Shown in pieces: positions 9,376 to 17,353 of a stretch of 64,000 nucleotides of DNA. The stretch covers positions 23,610 through 87,609 of the forward strand of contig JAPORQ010000081.1 of assembly GCA_026710155.1 (NCBI GenBank), given 5' to 3'. Every line of letters starts with the position of its first letter. The stretch's first letter is position 1. The notes beneath the pieces were generated by a model, which did not search any database, had not been told where the DNA came from, and worked only from the letters and a program-made list of their open reading frames with translations. This DNA is from Paracoccaceae bacterium (lineage in GTDB: Bacteria > Pseudomonadota > Alphaproteobacteria > Rhodobacterales > Rhodobacteraceae). The position numbers were made by a program, and so were the translations under genes.

Positions 9376-10353
9376 TTATTTTACCTTTTTCAAAATCTTT
9401 AAATACTCCCTAAAGTCCCTGGTTGGAGTAATCTGGGCCATAAACTTTTCGAAATACGAGTTTTCAAGGGAAAAGGAATCCTTGATGATTAGAATTTCAT
9501 CGGTTTTGCTCTCATGACCAAAATCTTCCACCGAGGCCAGATCTTCAAGAAAATCAGTCGTACCCCTGGTGATTGCCTTGAAGTTGCAATCAGGATTCTC
9601 CCTTAAATAAGCTGCAAATTCTTGGGCGGTTCTGGCTGTATCATAATTGTCCAATTCAAGGTAAAAATAAGCTATCCCGGCTTCAACGAATTTCGGATCA
9701 AATCCCCATTGGCGGACAAAATGCTCAACAATTTTTTCAAATTCCAGATTGTTGATCATGCCATCTGTCTTGGCAACCTTGAGTGACAGGGTTGCCAATA
9801 GGTCGAAAATACCTACTGCCAGAATATCAAGCGGAGTGTTCAAATATTTGGGTATCGATATGATTCGATCGTCATTCAAGGATCTCAGATAACCCCGAAA
9901 TAGGTTCCATCCCACTCCTGATACAACTCCTGCAGCAATGATCACGACCAATGGTGTGGCTGCCGAACCTATACCCAACAATCCTAGTATGCCTGATGTA
10001 CCAAAAAAACCTGTTGCACCCAGCGTACTGGCCACTTTAGCCCCGACCAATCCAACGCCCGTACTATCCCAAACATCTTCCGACATAGTTTTGATTCGAA
10101 GCAAGGCAAAGGCTTTTTCGCCTATCTGGAGCTGGGACTTGAATCTCAATGAATCCCTGAGCGGTGATTCGATGTTCAGATCTGCAAACTTTTGTTGCCA
10201 TACCTTCTGGTCATTGCTTTCGGCAATTTTGACCAACTCCGGATTTTCAATCTTGGGAGACCGCTTCCTGCCCTTGCCGACAAATGGAATTTTATTGCTG
10301 ACACTGGCCGTCAGTACGGCCAGTTTTTTCTTGGTATTGTGATAAAATGCCAA
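9376..10353 (-). CDS. Membrane-associated protein with TerB-like C-terminal domain
   Basis: A protein of 325 residues that I cannot assign to a named gene. The N-terminal 60 residues are basic (KKK, KGRKR). A glycine-rich hydrophobic stretch at roughly residues 105-150 (GLVGAKVASTLGATG, then LVVIIAAGVVSGVGW) probably makes one or two membrane segments. After residue 175 the sequence LSLKVAKTDGMINNLE resembles the first acidic helix pair of TerB, a metal-binding domain first seen in tellurite-resistance operons and later in stress and vesicle-associated proteins. The C-terminal 60 residues are acidic then basic. No other ter genes are nearby, so a tellurite role is not implied. Confidence 0.6.
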   Translation of the reverse strand: MAFYHNTKKKLAVLTASVSNKIPFVGKGRKRSPKIENPELVKIAESNDQKVWQQKFADLNIESPLRDSLRFKSQLQIGEKAFALLRIKTMSEDVWDSTGVGLVGAKVASTLGATGFFGTSGILGLLGIGSAATPLVVIIAAGVVSGVGWNLFRGYLRSLNDDRIISIPKYLNTPLDILAVGIFDLLATLSLKVAKTDGMINNLEFEKIVEHFVRQWGFDPKFVEAGIAYFYLELDNYDTARTAQEFAAYLRENPDCNFKAITRGTTDFLEDLASVEDFGHESKTDEILIIKDSFSLENSYFEKFMAQITPTRDFREYLKILKKVK

Positions 10354-10488
10354 AGATAACTTCCTTCACACCTGACATGAAAATATATATTTTCAAAAAA
10401 TTAGAGAACCATAAGGGAAAGAATTATTGAATATTGGGCCGCAAGTCCTTATATTCGCCAAGCCCATGAAATTAAATTCGATTTTACT

Positions 10489-10563
<75 letters not shown>

Positions 10564-10592
10564 GATGGATCCTTGAACAGAAGAGAAAGAAA

Positions 10593-10718
10593 ATGAAGGT
10601 AAAAAATTCACTTCGCTCCCTGAAGGCCCGGCACCAGCAATGCCGTGTAGTAAGAAGAAAGGGACGGGTTTACGTGATCAACAAGCATCAGCGCAGATTC
10701 AAGGCTCGTCAGGGTTGA
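10593..10718 (+). CDS. rpmJ: 50S ribosomal protein L36
   Basis: A 41-residue protein starting [14 protein letters not shown], with [13 protein letters not shown] and a basic C-terminus ending FKARQG. This is the alphaproteobacterial form of L36. It has only one cysteine (in HQQCRVV), so it is the zinc-free C-minus type. Start ATG 10593 is preceded by the purine-rich stretch AGAGAAAGAAA. It lies 29 bp after tRNA-Val and 12 bp before the convergent end of the next gene, so there is little room for a conventional terminator. Confidence 0.95.
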   Translation: MKVKNSLRSLKARHQQCRVVRRKGRVYVINKHQRRFKARQG

Positions 10719-10730
10719 TTTCCTTCTGTA

Positions 10731-11960
10731 TCAACTGAACTCCCGTTGGTCATCAATCACTTTCCCATCGTTGGGCAAAGCCCCCTTTCCCACAATTTCA
10801 ACATCAACCCTTAGATTCAGAATATCCCTGAGCGACTGCTGAAACTTTTCAACCTGACTGCTTTCCGTTTCCAGTTTTACCACTAGCCTGTCAGATTCAT
10901 TTTCTCTGCTTACAATGGCCCGGGATTTTGAAACTTCCGAATTTCGCTTCAGAAATTCCTCCATCTGCTCAGGTCTTACAAACATCCCTTTAACCTTGGT
11001 TGTCTGGTCGGCCCTGCCTTTCCAGCCCGCTATCCTCAAGTTCGTCCTACCACATGCACTCTGACCCTTCATCAGAGATGAAAGGTCACCAGTTGCGAAT
11101 CTGATCAAGGGAAAATCATCATTGAACACGGTAACCAGAACCTCACCGATTTCACCATCCTCAACTTTTGTTCCTGAGCCTGGTCGAACAATCTCGACAA
11201 TCACATCCTCATCAATAACCAGACCATCATCCGGTACCGTTTCATAGGCAATATTGCCTGCTTCAGCCGTGGCATAAGTTTGCAAACAGACAATTCCCCG
11301 ATCATGATATTCCTGTCTCAATGATGGAAACAACGGACCGCCACTGACACCGGCCTTGGTCAATTGGGAAAGGTCAATACCCATTTCGTCTGCCTTGTCC
11401 AAGATTACCTTCAAATAATCTGGAGTACCGGCATAAGCAGTAACACCGGCATTTTTGGCAATTTGGACCTGCAGTTCGGTATTTCCTGTTCCAGCGGGAA
11501 CAATGGTAACCCCCAAGGCTTTTGCCCCACTTTCAAAAATATGACCGGCAGGGGTCAAATGATAGGAAAAACAATTCTGAACTATATCGGTTTCATCCAG
11601 CCCGCAGGCAAAAAGGAATCTGGCCACCCTCCACCAGTCATGTTTGCTGCTCCCCGGTTCATATATTGGACCCGGAGACTGAAAGATATAGTCAAAATCA
11701 TTTTCATTCTGGACGGTAAACCCGCCAAAGGGAAGGTTAGAGGCCTGGTATTCCTTGAGGTCTGATTTTCTCAACACGGGAAGTTTTTCCAAATCACTGG
11801 TCGACTTGATTTCATTCAAATCCAGATTCTTGTACAGTCCTGCATACCCCCTCGATTTGGCAGCAGCCAATTTGACCAGAGAAGGCAATGCCCTGTTGAA
11901 ATCGTGGGCCCGTTCATCGGGTGATCTTTTTTCCTTGCTATCGTAATGGGCCAAGTTCAC
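10731..11960 (-). CDS. Phenylacetate-CoA ligase-like adenylate-forming enzyme (PaaK family)
   Basis: A 409-residue ANL-superfamily ligase of the short PaaK type. Seen: the N-terminal LPVLRKSDLKEYQ segment, an AGTGNTE glycine-rich loop, the YATAEAGNIAYE region corresponding to the adenine-binding YxxTE motif, and FATGDLSSL followed by GWKGRADQTTKVKGMFV at the domain hinge. Members activate phenylacetate or other aromatic acids to CoA thioesters. It is the last gene of the importer operon that begins at 19273. The start overlaps the stop of the preceding small gene by 4 bp, indicating translational coupling. An import-then-activate role for an aromatic or other hydrophobic acid is inferred. Confidence 0.85.
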   Translation of the reverse strand: MNLAHYDSKEKRSPDERAHDFNRALPSLVKLAAAKSRGYAGLYKNLDLNEIKSTSDLEKLPVLRKSDLKEYQASNLPFGGFTVQNENDFDYIFQSPGPIYEPGSSKHDWWRVARFLFACGLDETDIVQNCFSYHLTPAGHIFESGAKALGVTIVPAGTGNTELQVQIAKNAGVTAYAGTPDYLKVILDKADEMGIDLSQLTKAGVSGGPLFPSLRQEYHDRGIVCLQTYATAEAGNIAYETVPDDGLVIDEDVIVEIVRPGSGTKVEDGEIGEVLVTVFNDDFPLIRFATGDLSSLMKGQSACGRTNLRIAGWKGRADQTTKVKGMFVRPEQMEEFLKRNSEVSKSRAIVSRENESDRLVVKLETESSQVEKFQQSLRDILNLRVDVEIVGKGALPNDGKVIDDQREFS

Positions 11961-12265
11961 TCCACTATCTCAATGATCTGTTTTCCCTTCTGGGGCAAAC
12001 GCCTGATCTCGCCTCTTACCTCAAGTTCGAGTTTTACCGTGGCAACATGCCATCCCTGCGATCCCATATTGTTCAATTCCTCTGAGGAAAGGCATTTGCG
12101 AACAGTATCAGTCAATTCTGCAAATGGCAATTGGTTTTCCCGCAAGCACGCAAGAATGGCCTTTCTCACGCAATCGAATTTCCATTTGGGAATTCTTGTT
12201 TCTCCCTTCTTTCCAAGGGTTGGTGTCCGGCAAGCGACATGGTCTTCAGACACTATCCCAACCAC
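11957..12265 (-). CDS. Small conserved protein between ABC ATPase and PaaK-like ligase
   Basis: A protein of 102 residues with no signal peptide, membrane segment or cysteine motif. The central region (kfdcVRkAIL..., then SQGWHVATVKLELEVRGEIRR) resembles, from memory, the small DUF6958 proteins, which look like a compact winged-helix domain; this assignment is tentative. The frame overlaps the end of the upstream ATPase gene by 13 bp and the start of the downstream ligase by 4 bp, which supports translation as part of the operon. The WH...LELE..G.I.R pattern would fit a helix-turn-helix-like fold, so a regulatory or adaptor role is possible but unproven. Confidence 0.6.
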   Translation of the reverse strand: MVGIVSEDHVACRTPTLGKKGETRIPKWKFDCVRKAILACLRENQLPFAELTDTVRKCLSSEELNNMGSQGWHVATVKLELEVRGEIRRLPQKGKQIIEIVE

Positions 12266-13077
12266 CGTTTTCTTCTTCGGTAGCTTCTGGTGTGACGAAA
12301 TGATTTTCGGCCGGCTTCCGACATTCCCAGGTAAAATTCCTTGATGTCAGGGTTCTCCCTCAAATCCTTTGATGGACCGTCCATGACAATTCGACCAGAC
12401 TCCAGAATGTAACCGTAATTGGAATACTTCAATGCCATGTTGGTATTCTGCTCGGCCAGAAGAAAACTGACCTTCTCCTTTTGATTCAAATCCTTGACGA
12501 TTTCAAAAATCTCTTCGACAAGTTGTGGTGCCAATCCCATTGATGGTTCATCCAGAAGGATGGTCTCCGGCTTGGACATCAAGGCCCTGCCAATGGCACA
12601 CATCTGTTGTTCACCACCTGATGTGTATCCCGCCTGGGATTTTCTTCTTTCCTTCAGTTTTGGGAAATATTCATAGACCTTTTCCAGATCTGATTTGATA
12701 TCTGAATTCTTTTCCTTGCGGGTAAAGGCACCTGTCAGCAAATTTTCCTCTATGGTCAAATGTTCGAAACAGTGCCTGCCTTCCATGACCTGGATCACAC
12801 CCCGTCGAACCAACTCGGCAGGGGTCAAATCCTGAACCAGGTCTCCCTGATAGGTAATGGTACCCTTGGTCACCTCTCCCCGTTCTGATCGCAACAGGTT
12901 TGAAATGGCCTTCAAGGTGGTTGTTTTGCCAGCCCCATTCCCTCCGAGCAGAGCAACAACACCCCTTTTCGGCAAGGAAAGACTTACACCCTTCAAAACC
13001 AGAATGACCCTGTTATAAATGACCTCGATGTTATTGACAATGAGGAGGGCGTTTTCAGATTTATTCTCTTTGACCAT
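12253..13077 (-). CDS. ABC transporter ATP-binding protein, LivF-like
   Basis: A 274-residue cytoplasmic ATPase of the hydrophobic amino acid uptake family. Seen: Walker A GGNGAGKTT, QVMEGRHCFEHLT at the Q-loop, signature TSGGEQQ, Walker B ending ILLDEPSMGL, and the H-loop as AEQN, which is typical of LivF rather than LivG. The signature starts with Thr instead of the usual Leu. About 20 extra basic residues close the C-terminus. It lies downstream of the binding-protein gene, separated by an intercistronic hairpin, and completes a five-gene importer with the four genes transcribed before it. Confidence 0.9.
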   Translation of the reverse strand: MVKENKSENALLIVNNIEVIYNRVILVLKGVSLSLPKRGVVALLGGNGAGKTTTLKAISNLLRSERGEVTKGTITYQGDLVQDLTPAELVRRGVIQVMEGRHCFEHLTIEENLLTGAFTRKEKNSDIKSDLEKVYEYFPKLKERRKSQAGYTSGGEQQMCAIGRALMSKPETILLDEPSMGLAPQLVEEIFEIVKDLNQKEKVSFLLAEQNTNMALKYSNYGYILESGRIVMDGPSKDLRENPDIKEFYLGMSEAGRKSFRHTRSYRRRKRWLG

Positions 13078-13100
13078 GAAGATTCAATTTAATTCGGGGA

Positions 13101-13130
13101 ATGGCCTGGACCGGCAAGGGCCCAGGCCAT
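13101..13130 (-). promoter_or_regulatory. Intercistronic hairpin after the binding-protein gene
   Basis: A 9-bp perfect stem, ATGGCCTGG paired with CCAGGCCAT, encloses a 12-base loop. It lies 5 bp after the stop of the substrate-binding protein gene and 23 bp before the livF-like start. There is no T-run on the transcribed side, so it is better read as a 3' stabilising or attenuating structure that keeps binding-protein mRNA more abundant than the downstream genes. Confidence 0.6.
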
Positions 13131-13135
13131 TTTTG

Positions 13136-14422
13136 TTAGCACCGTGGTGTTATGTTGTTTTCTGCCGCGTACTGCGTGGAATCTTCCATAATCAATGGAT
13201 TGATAACTTCCTTATCCGAACTGATCAGTTCAGTAATTAAATTCCACTCCTTGGCCTGGGCATCCCATTGCTTGACCATGGCCAAGCCATCACCACCATG
13301 ATTTTCACAGGAAACCTCGAAGGGAGGTGCAAATCCTGGCAAACCCCATGATGCCATTATTTCATCGGTTACAACAAGATTTTCCAGACCATCTCGCATC
13401 ATGGCAGGAGTGATATCTGAAACTCCATGTATTTCCTGGGCCTTTCTGATTGCTCCAGCAAGGATGGCTGCATTGTATATTCCCGTGTTATAAAGAACGG
13501 TACCGATGCTGGTTCCATCTCCTGACCCGATACCCTTGTCATGTAAGTATGTTTTCAGGTCATCATAAAGTGGAAAATCAGTTCCAACACCATGAAAGGT
13601 AAGAGACTTGTAGTTGTGGGCCCTTTCAGCGGCGGGAATAACGTCATTTTCAGACCCAGACCACCAGATGCCGATAAAATTCTCCATTGGAAAACGAATA
13701 TTGGCTGCTTCCTGTATGGCCACGGAGTTCATGATACCCCAACCCCACATCAGCACGTAATCCATCTGTCCCCTTCTGATTTCCAGCCATTGGGACTTCT
13801 GTTCCAGGCCCGGATGATCAACCGGAATAAGAGTCAATTCATAACCATGCTTTTCGGAAAGTTTTTCCAAGGTCTTGATGGGCTCTTTCCCATAGGCGGA
13901 ATTATGATAGACAAGGGCAATTTTCTTGCCTGATATATCACCACCATTTTCATCAAGGACATGTTTGATTGCTACGGAAGCACCATCCCAGTAATTGGCT
14001 GGGAAATTGAATACCCACTCGAAAATTGAACCATCTTTGGCCGAGGTCCGACCATAGCCCATGGTTTGCAATGGAATCTGATCAACCGATACCTTTGGTA
14101 TGAGCTGATAGGTGATACCGGTTGAAAGCGGAACATAAACCAGGGAACCTTCGCCCTTGGTTGCTTCATAGCATTCCACACCTTTTTGAGTGTTGTATCC
14201 CGTTTCACACTCGATGATTTTTACCAGTTCACCACCAATGCCTCCATCACGCTCATTCAAGAGTGTGAAGTAATCCACAAAACCATCTGCAGTCGGAATT
14301 CCACCTGCAGAATATGGTCCTGTACGATAACTCAGCCAGGGAAGCACCAAATCTGCCAAGGCAGGCGGGGCGGCCAGCGACAGGATCGTGGCCAAGCTAA
14401 TAAACAGTTTTCTTACCTTCAT
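13136..14422 (-). CDS. Periplasmic substrate-binding protein of Liv-type ABC importer
   Basis: A 428-residue type I periplasmic binding protein. Start ATG 14422 was chosen because GGAGG lies 6 bases upstream and a clean signal peptide follows, basic MKVRK then a hydrophobic core ending PPALA. An upstream ATG at 14455 lacks these signs. The mature part has GPYSAGGIPTADGFVDYF and the IALVYHNSAYGKEPI beta-alpha unit typical of Leu/Ile/Val-binding relatives, here of the longer group associated with aromatic or fatty acid importers. The likely ligand, a carboxylic acid, is inferred from the CoA ligase genes at both ends of the operon. Confidence 0.9.
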   Translation of the reverse strand: MKVRKLFISLATILSLAAPPALADLVLPWLSYRTGPYSAGGIPTADGFVDYFTLLNERDGGIGGELVKIIECETGYNTQKGVECYEATKGEGSLVYVPLSTGITYQLIPKVSVDQIPLQTMGYGRTSAKDGSIFEWVFNFPANYWDGASVAIKHVLDENGGDISGKKIALVYHNSAYGKEPIKTLEKLSEKHGYELTLIPVDHPGLEQKSQWLEIRRGQMDYVLMWGWGIMNSVAIQEAANIRFPMENFIGIWWSGSENDVIPAAERAHNYKSLTFHGVGTDFPLYDDLKTYLHDKGIGSGDGTSIGTVLYNTGIYNAAILAGAIRKAQEIHGVSDITPAMMRDGLENLVVTDEIMASWGLPGFAPPFEVSCENHGGDGLAMVKQWDAQAKEWNLITELISSDKEVINPLIMEDSTQYAAENNITPRC

Positions 14423-14465
14423 TTTTTCCTCCAAATTTAGGTACGTGTTAATCATATCACCTCAA

Positions 14466-15542
14466 CTAATGCGGATAGGGCCAAAGCCTTAGTTTTTGCT
14501 TCAACAACCGCCAAAGTTGAGCCAATCCATGCGGTTCGAATATTAAGAATACTATAATCAATATGCCAACAGAAATAAATTCCAAATGAGTTGCGATGGC
14601 GGCATCCCACTCCCACCAGCCAACCAGAATGTTTTTGAGCAGAACAGGGAACAGTACCATGAAGGCAGCACCGATAAATGATCCCAGTATGGAACCCAAC
14701 CCACCAATAATTATCATGAACAAAACCAAAAAGGACTGGTTTATGCCAAATGCCTCGGTGGCTTCAACCGCTCCCAGATAAACCGAAAAGAACAATGCCC
14801 CGGCAATGCCGATATAAAAGGACGAAATGGCAAATGCCGACAGTTTTGCGTGCAACAGATTGACACCGATGATTTCGGCGGCAATGTCCATGTCCCTGGT
14901 TGCCATCCATTTTCTGCCGAGACTGCCTCTGGTCAGATTCCGGCACCCCCATGCCAAGCCAAAAGCAAACAACAGGCAAATCATATACTGGGCCCAAGGG
15001 TCAACATTTGGTCCGGTAACCAGAATACCGAAAACGGACCTTTCCGGCGTCGAGATTTGACCCGATGCGGAATAATTATAGAACCAGGGAAACCTGTTGA
15101 ACAACCAGACCAGGAAAAACTGTGAGGCCAGCGTGGCAACTGCCAGGTAAAAACCCTTGATTCGCAAGGATGGAATGCCGAACAAAATACCGACCCCGGC
15201 AGTAATCAAACCGGATAGGATGATGCAGAAAATGACATTCAGATCTGGAAAACTGGTCATCAACTTGTAACAGGAATATGCTCCAACAGCCATGAAACCA
15301 CCGGTTCCCAGCGAAATCTGCCCACAATGTCCGGTCAGGATATTCAAGCCAAGTGATGCAATTGCCCATACCAAAAAAGGCACCAAAACCGCACTTGCCC
15401 AATAGTCATTGATCATGAGTGGAATAACGACAAATGCTATGAAGAGGATGAAATAGTATCCATATTTGTCCAACCTGATGCTGAATGATCCGCTGTCATG
15501 CGGGTAGGAAGTCTTGAATTCGCCTACTTCACGATAAAACAT
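14466..15542 (-). CDS. LivM-type ABC transporter permease
   Basis: A 358-residue integral membrane protein with about ten hydrophobic segments. Seen: GLNILTGHCGQISLGTGGFM, the signature of the LivM/UrtC family, and the EAFGINQSFLVLFMIIIGGLGSILGS segment near the coupling helix, which contacts the ATPases. Members form the translocation pore with a LivH partner. An N-terminal cytoplasmic extension of about 25 polar residues precedes the first membrane segment. The gene follows the livH-like gene by 2 bp, so the two are probably translationally linked and made in equal amounts. Confidence 0.92.
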   Translation of the reverse strand: MFYREVGEFKTSYPHDSGSFSIRLDKYGYYFILFIAFVVIPLMINDYWASAVLVPFLVWAIASLGLNILTGHCGQISLGTGGFMAVGAYSCYKLMTSFPDLNVIFCIILSGLITAGVGILFGIPSLRIKGFYLAVATLASQFFLVWLFNRFPWFYNYSASGQISTPERSVFGILVTGPNVDPWAQYMICLLFAFGLAWGCRNLTRGSLGRKWMATRDMDIAAEIIGVNLLHAKLSAFAISSFYIGIAGALFFSVYLGAVEATEAFGINQSFLVLFMIIIGGLGSILGSFIGAAFMVLFPVLLKNILVGWWEWDAAIATHLEFISVGILIIVFLIFEPHGLAQLWRLLKQKLRLWPYPH

Positions 15543-15544
15543 GG

Positions 15545-16528
15545 TCAGACCCTCTCAATGATTTTTTCACCAAACAGACCTTGAGGTCTGAATAGGAGAA
15601 ACACCAAGGCAACAACATAGGCAAACCAGTTTTCGGTTGCACCGCCGATCATGGAACCAATCATGAAATCAAAAAGTTTTTCCCCAACCCCAATCAACAA
15701 TCCTCCCACTATGGCACCTGGAATTGAAGTCAGACCACCCAGCATAAGGACCGGAAGTGCCTTGAGTGCCACCAGGGAAAGGGAAAACTGGACACCGGAT
15801 TTGGTTCCCCAGAAAATACCGGCAATGAGTGCCACCAATCCGGCAATGCTCCAAACAATAACCCAAATCCTGCGGAGTGAAATACCCACCGACAGGGCTG
15901 CCTGATGATCATCAGCAACGGCACGCAATGCCCTTCCTGTCTTGGAAAATTGTGAGAAAATGGTCAGTCCGATAACCAGCAATGCCGCAACAATCGAAGC
16001 CGTAATGTCCAGTCGGTCAATGAAAAAACCATAACCAAACCATTCATGTGTCGCCTGCTCCACGGTATCCGAAATTCCAACTGGAATGCCAATGTCTAGC
16101 TTTTTGACATCGGCACCCCACATGAGGTCTCCAAACCCTTCCAGGAAATAGGCCAAACCAATGGTGGCCATAAAGAGTATTACCGGATTTTGATTGACCA
16201 AATGCTTCAGGATCAACCTTTCCACCAACCAGGCAAGCAAAAGCATGGACAGGAGTGTCAGGAGCAGGGCCAGCAAGGTTGGCATATTCCAGCCAAACCC
16301 ATGAATTGAAGTCCCCAGCAGGTTGTTGATCAAATGTTCAAAAGGTACAATCCCCTGTTGCAAGCCAACCAATGTAAGGGCGGCAAACAGAACCATTACA
16401 CCCTGGGCATAATTGAAAACACCTGATGCCTTGAAGATCAGGACAAAACCCAATGCAACGAGAGCATACAAAATTCCTGTCATGAAACCGTTAATGGAAA
16501 CTTCCAAAGCAAAAAGGAGTGTTTGCAT
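15545..16528 (-). CDS. LivH-type ABC transporter permease
   Basis: A 327-residue integral membrane protein with eight or more predicted membrane segments. Seen: ALVALGFVLIFKASGVFNYAQG in the first third and RALRAVADDHQAALSVGI followed by LPVLMLGGLTSIPGAIVGG, the conserved cytoplasmic loop of LivH/UrtB permeases that docks on the ATPases. It pairs with the LivM-type product of the next gene. It starts 15 bp after the livG-like gene. There is no feature to decide the substrate. Confidence 0.92.
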   Translation of the reverse strand: MQTLLFALEVSINGFMTGILYALVALGFVLIFKASGVFNYAQGVMVLFAALTLVGLQQGIVPFEHLINNLLGTSIHGFGWNMPTLLALLLTLLSMLLLAWLVERLILKHLVNQNPVILFMATIGLAYFLEGFGDLMWGADVKKLDIGIPVGISDTVEQATHEWFGYGFFIDRLDITASIVAALLVIGLTIFSQFSKTGRALRAVADDHQAALSVGISLRRIWVIVWSIAGLVALIAGIFWGTKSGVQFSLSLVALKALPVLMLGGLTSIPGAIVGGLLIGVGEKLFDFMIGSMIGGATENWFAYVVALVFLLFRPQGLFGEKIIERV

Positions 16529-16543
16529 ACTAATTCCTAAATC

Positions 16544-17338
16544 TTAATGAGATACACCTAAATAGGCATCTATGACATTTTGATCATTGCGAACTTCATC
16601 CGGTTGGCCATCAGCGATCTTCTCCCCATGATCAATGACCACAACTCGGTCAGCCAAATCCATGACCACTCCCATATCATGCTCAATAAGTGCGATTGTT
16701 GTTCCCAATTCCTCATTTACATCAAGAATGAACCGACACATATCTTCTTTTTCTTCATTATTCATCCCCGCCATTGGCTCATCCAACAATAGAAGCAAGG
16801 GTTCCGCCGCAAGGGCCCTGCCTAGTTCAACACGTTTCTGCAGACCATAGGGCAACACGCCAACCGGTGTTTTCCTGATCGCCTGGATCTCAAGGAAATC
16901 AATGATCTTCTCGACAACCAACCTGTTTTCGGTTTCCTCACGTTCGGCCTTTCCCCACCAGGCCAGTTGCGAAAGCAAGCCGGATTTCATGTATATCATG
17001 CGTCCGGTCATCATGTTGTCAAGTACCGTCATGCCTTCGAAAAGGGCAATGTTTTGAAAGGTTCTGGCAATCCTTTGATAAGCAATCTGATGCGGCTTCA
17101 ATCGGGGCCTGCGTTTTCCTTCAAACCAGATTTCACCTTCCTGAGGGGTGTAAAATCCGTTGATCACGTTCAACATGGAGGATTTTCCTGCACCGTTGGG
17201 TCCAATAATAGCCCTGATTTCACCCCGCTTGATATTGAAGGAAACATGAGATAAAGCCTTCACACCACCAAATCTGAGCGTGACATTTACAATGTCCATC
17301 ACGATGTCATTCTTGTTGGCCAATTCAACTTGCTCCAT
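16544..17338 (-). CDS. ABC transporter ATP-binding protein, LivG-like
   Basis: A 264-residue ATPase. Seen: Walker A GPNGAGKSS, ARTFQNIALF at the Q-loop, the LivG-type signature LPYGLQKRVELGRAL in place of LSGGQ, Walker B LLLLLDEPMAGM, and the H-loop EHDM. The C-terminal IADGQPDEVRNDQNVIDAYLG tail is characteristic of LivG. It is the second gene of the operon, 15 bp after the long-chain CoA ligase, and forms a heterodimer with the LivF-like protein encoded at 12253-13077. Confidence 0.93.
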   Translation of the reverse strand: MEQVELANKNDIVMDIVNVTLRFGGVKALSHVSFNIKRGEIRAIIGPNGAGKSSMLNVINGFYTPQEGEIWFEGKRRPRLKPHQIAYQRIARTFQNIALFEGMTVLDNMMTGRMIYMKSGLLSQLAWWGKAEREETENRLVVEKIIDFLEIQAIRKTPVGVLPYGLQKRVELGRALAAEPLLLLLDEPMAGMNNEEKEDMCRFILDVNEELGTTIALIEHDMGVVMDLADRVVVIDHGEKIADGQPDEVRNDQNVIDAYLGVSH

Positions 17339-17353
17339 CGAAAAAATTTGCCT

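Noticed and set aside
14186..14440. Plus-strand frames within the Liv operon (for example 14186-14440, 14827-15060)
   Set aside because: They are shadows of the permease and binding-protein genes with no ribosome-binding site or domain.
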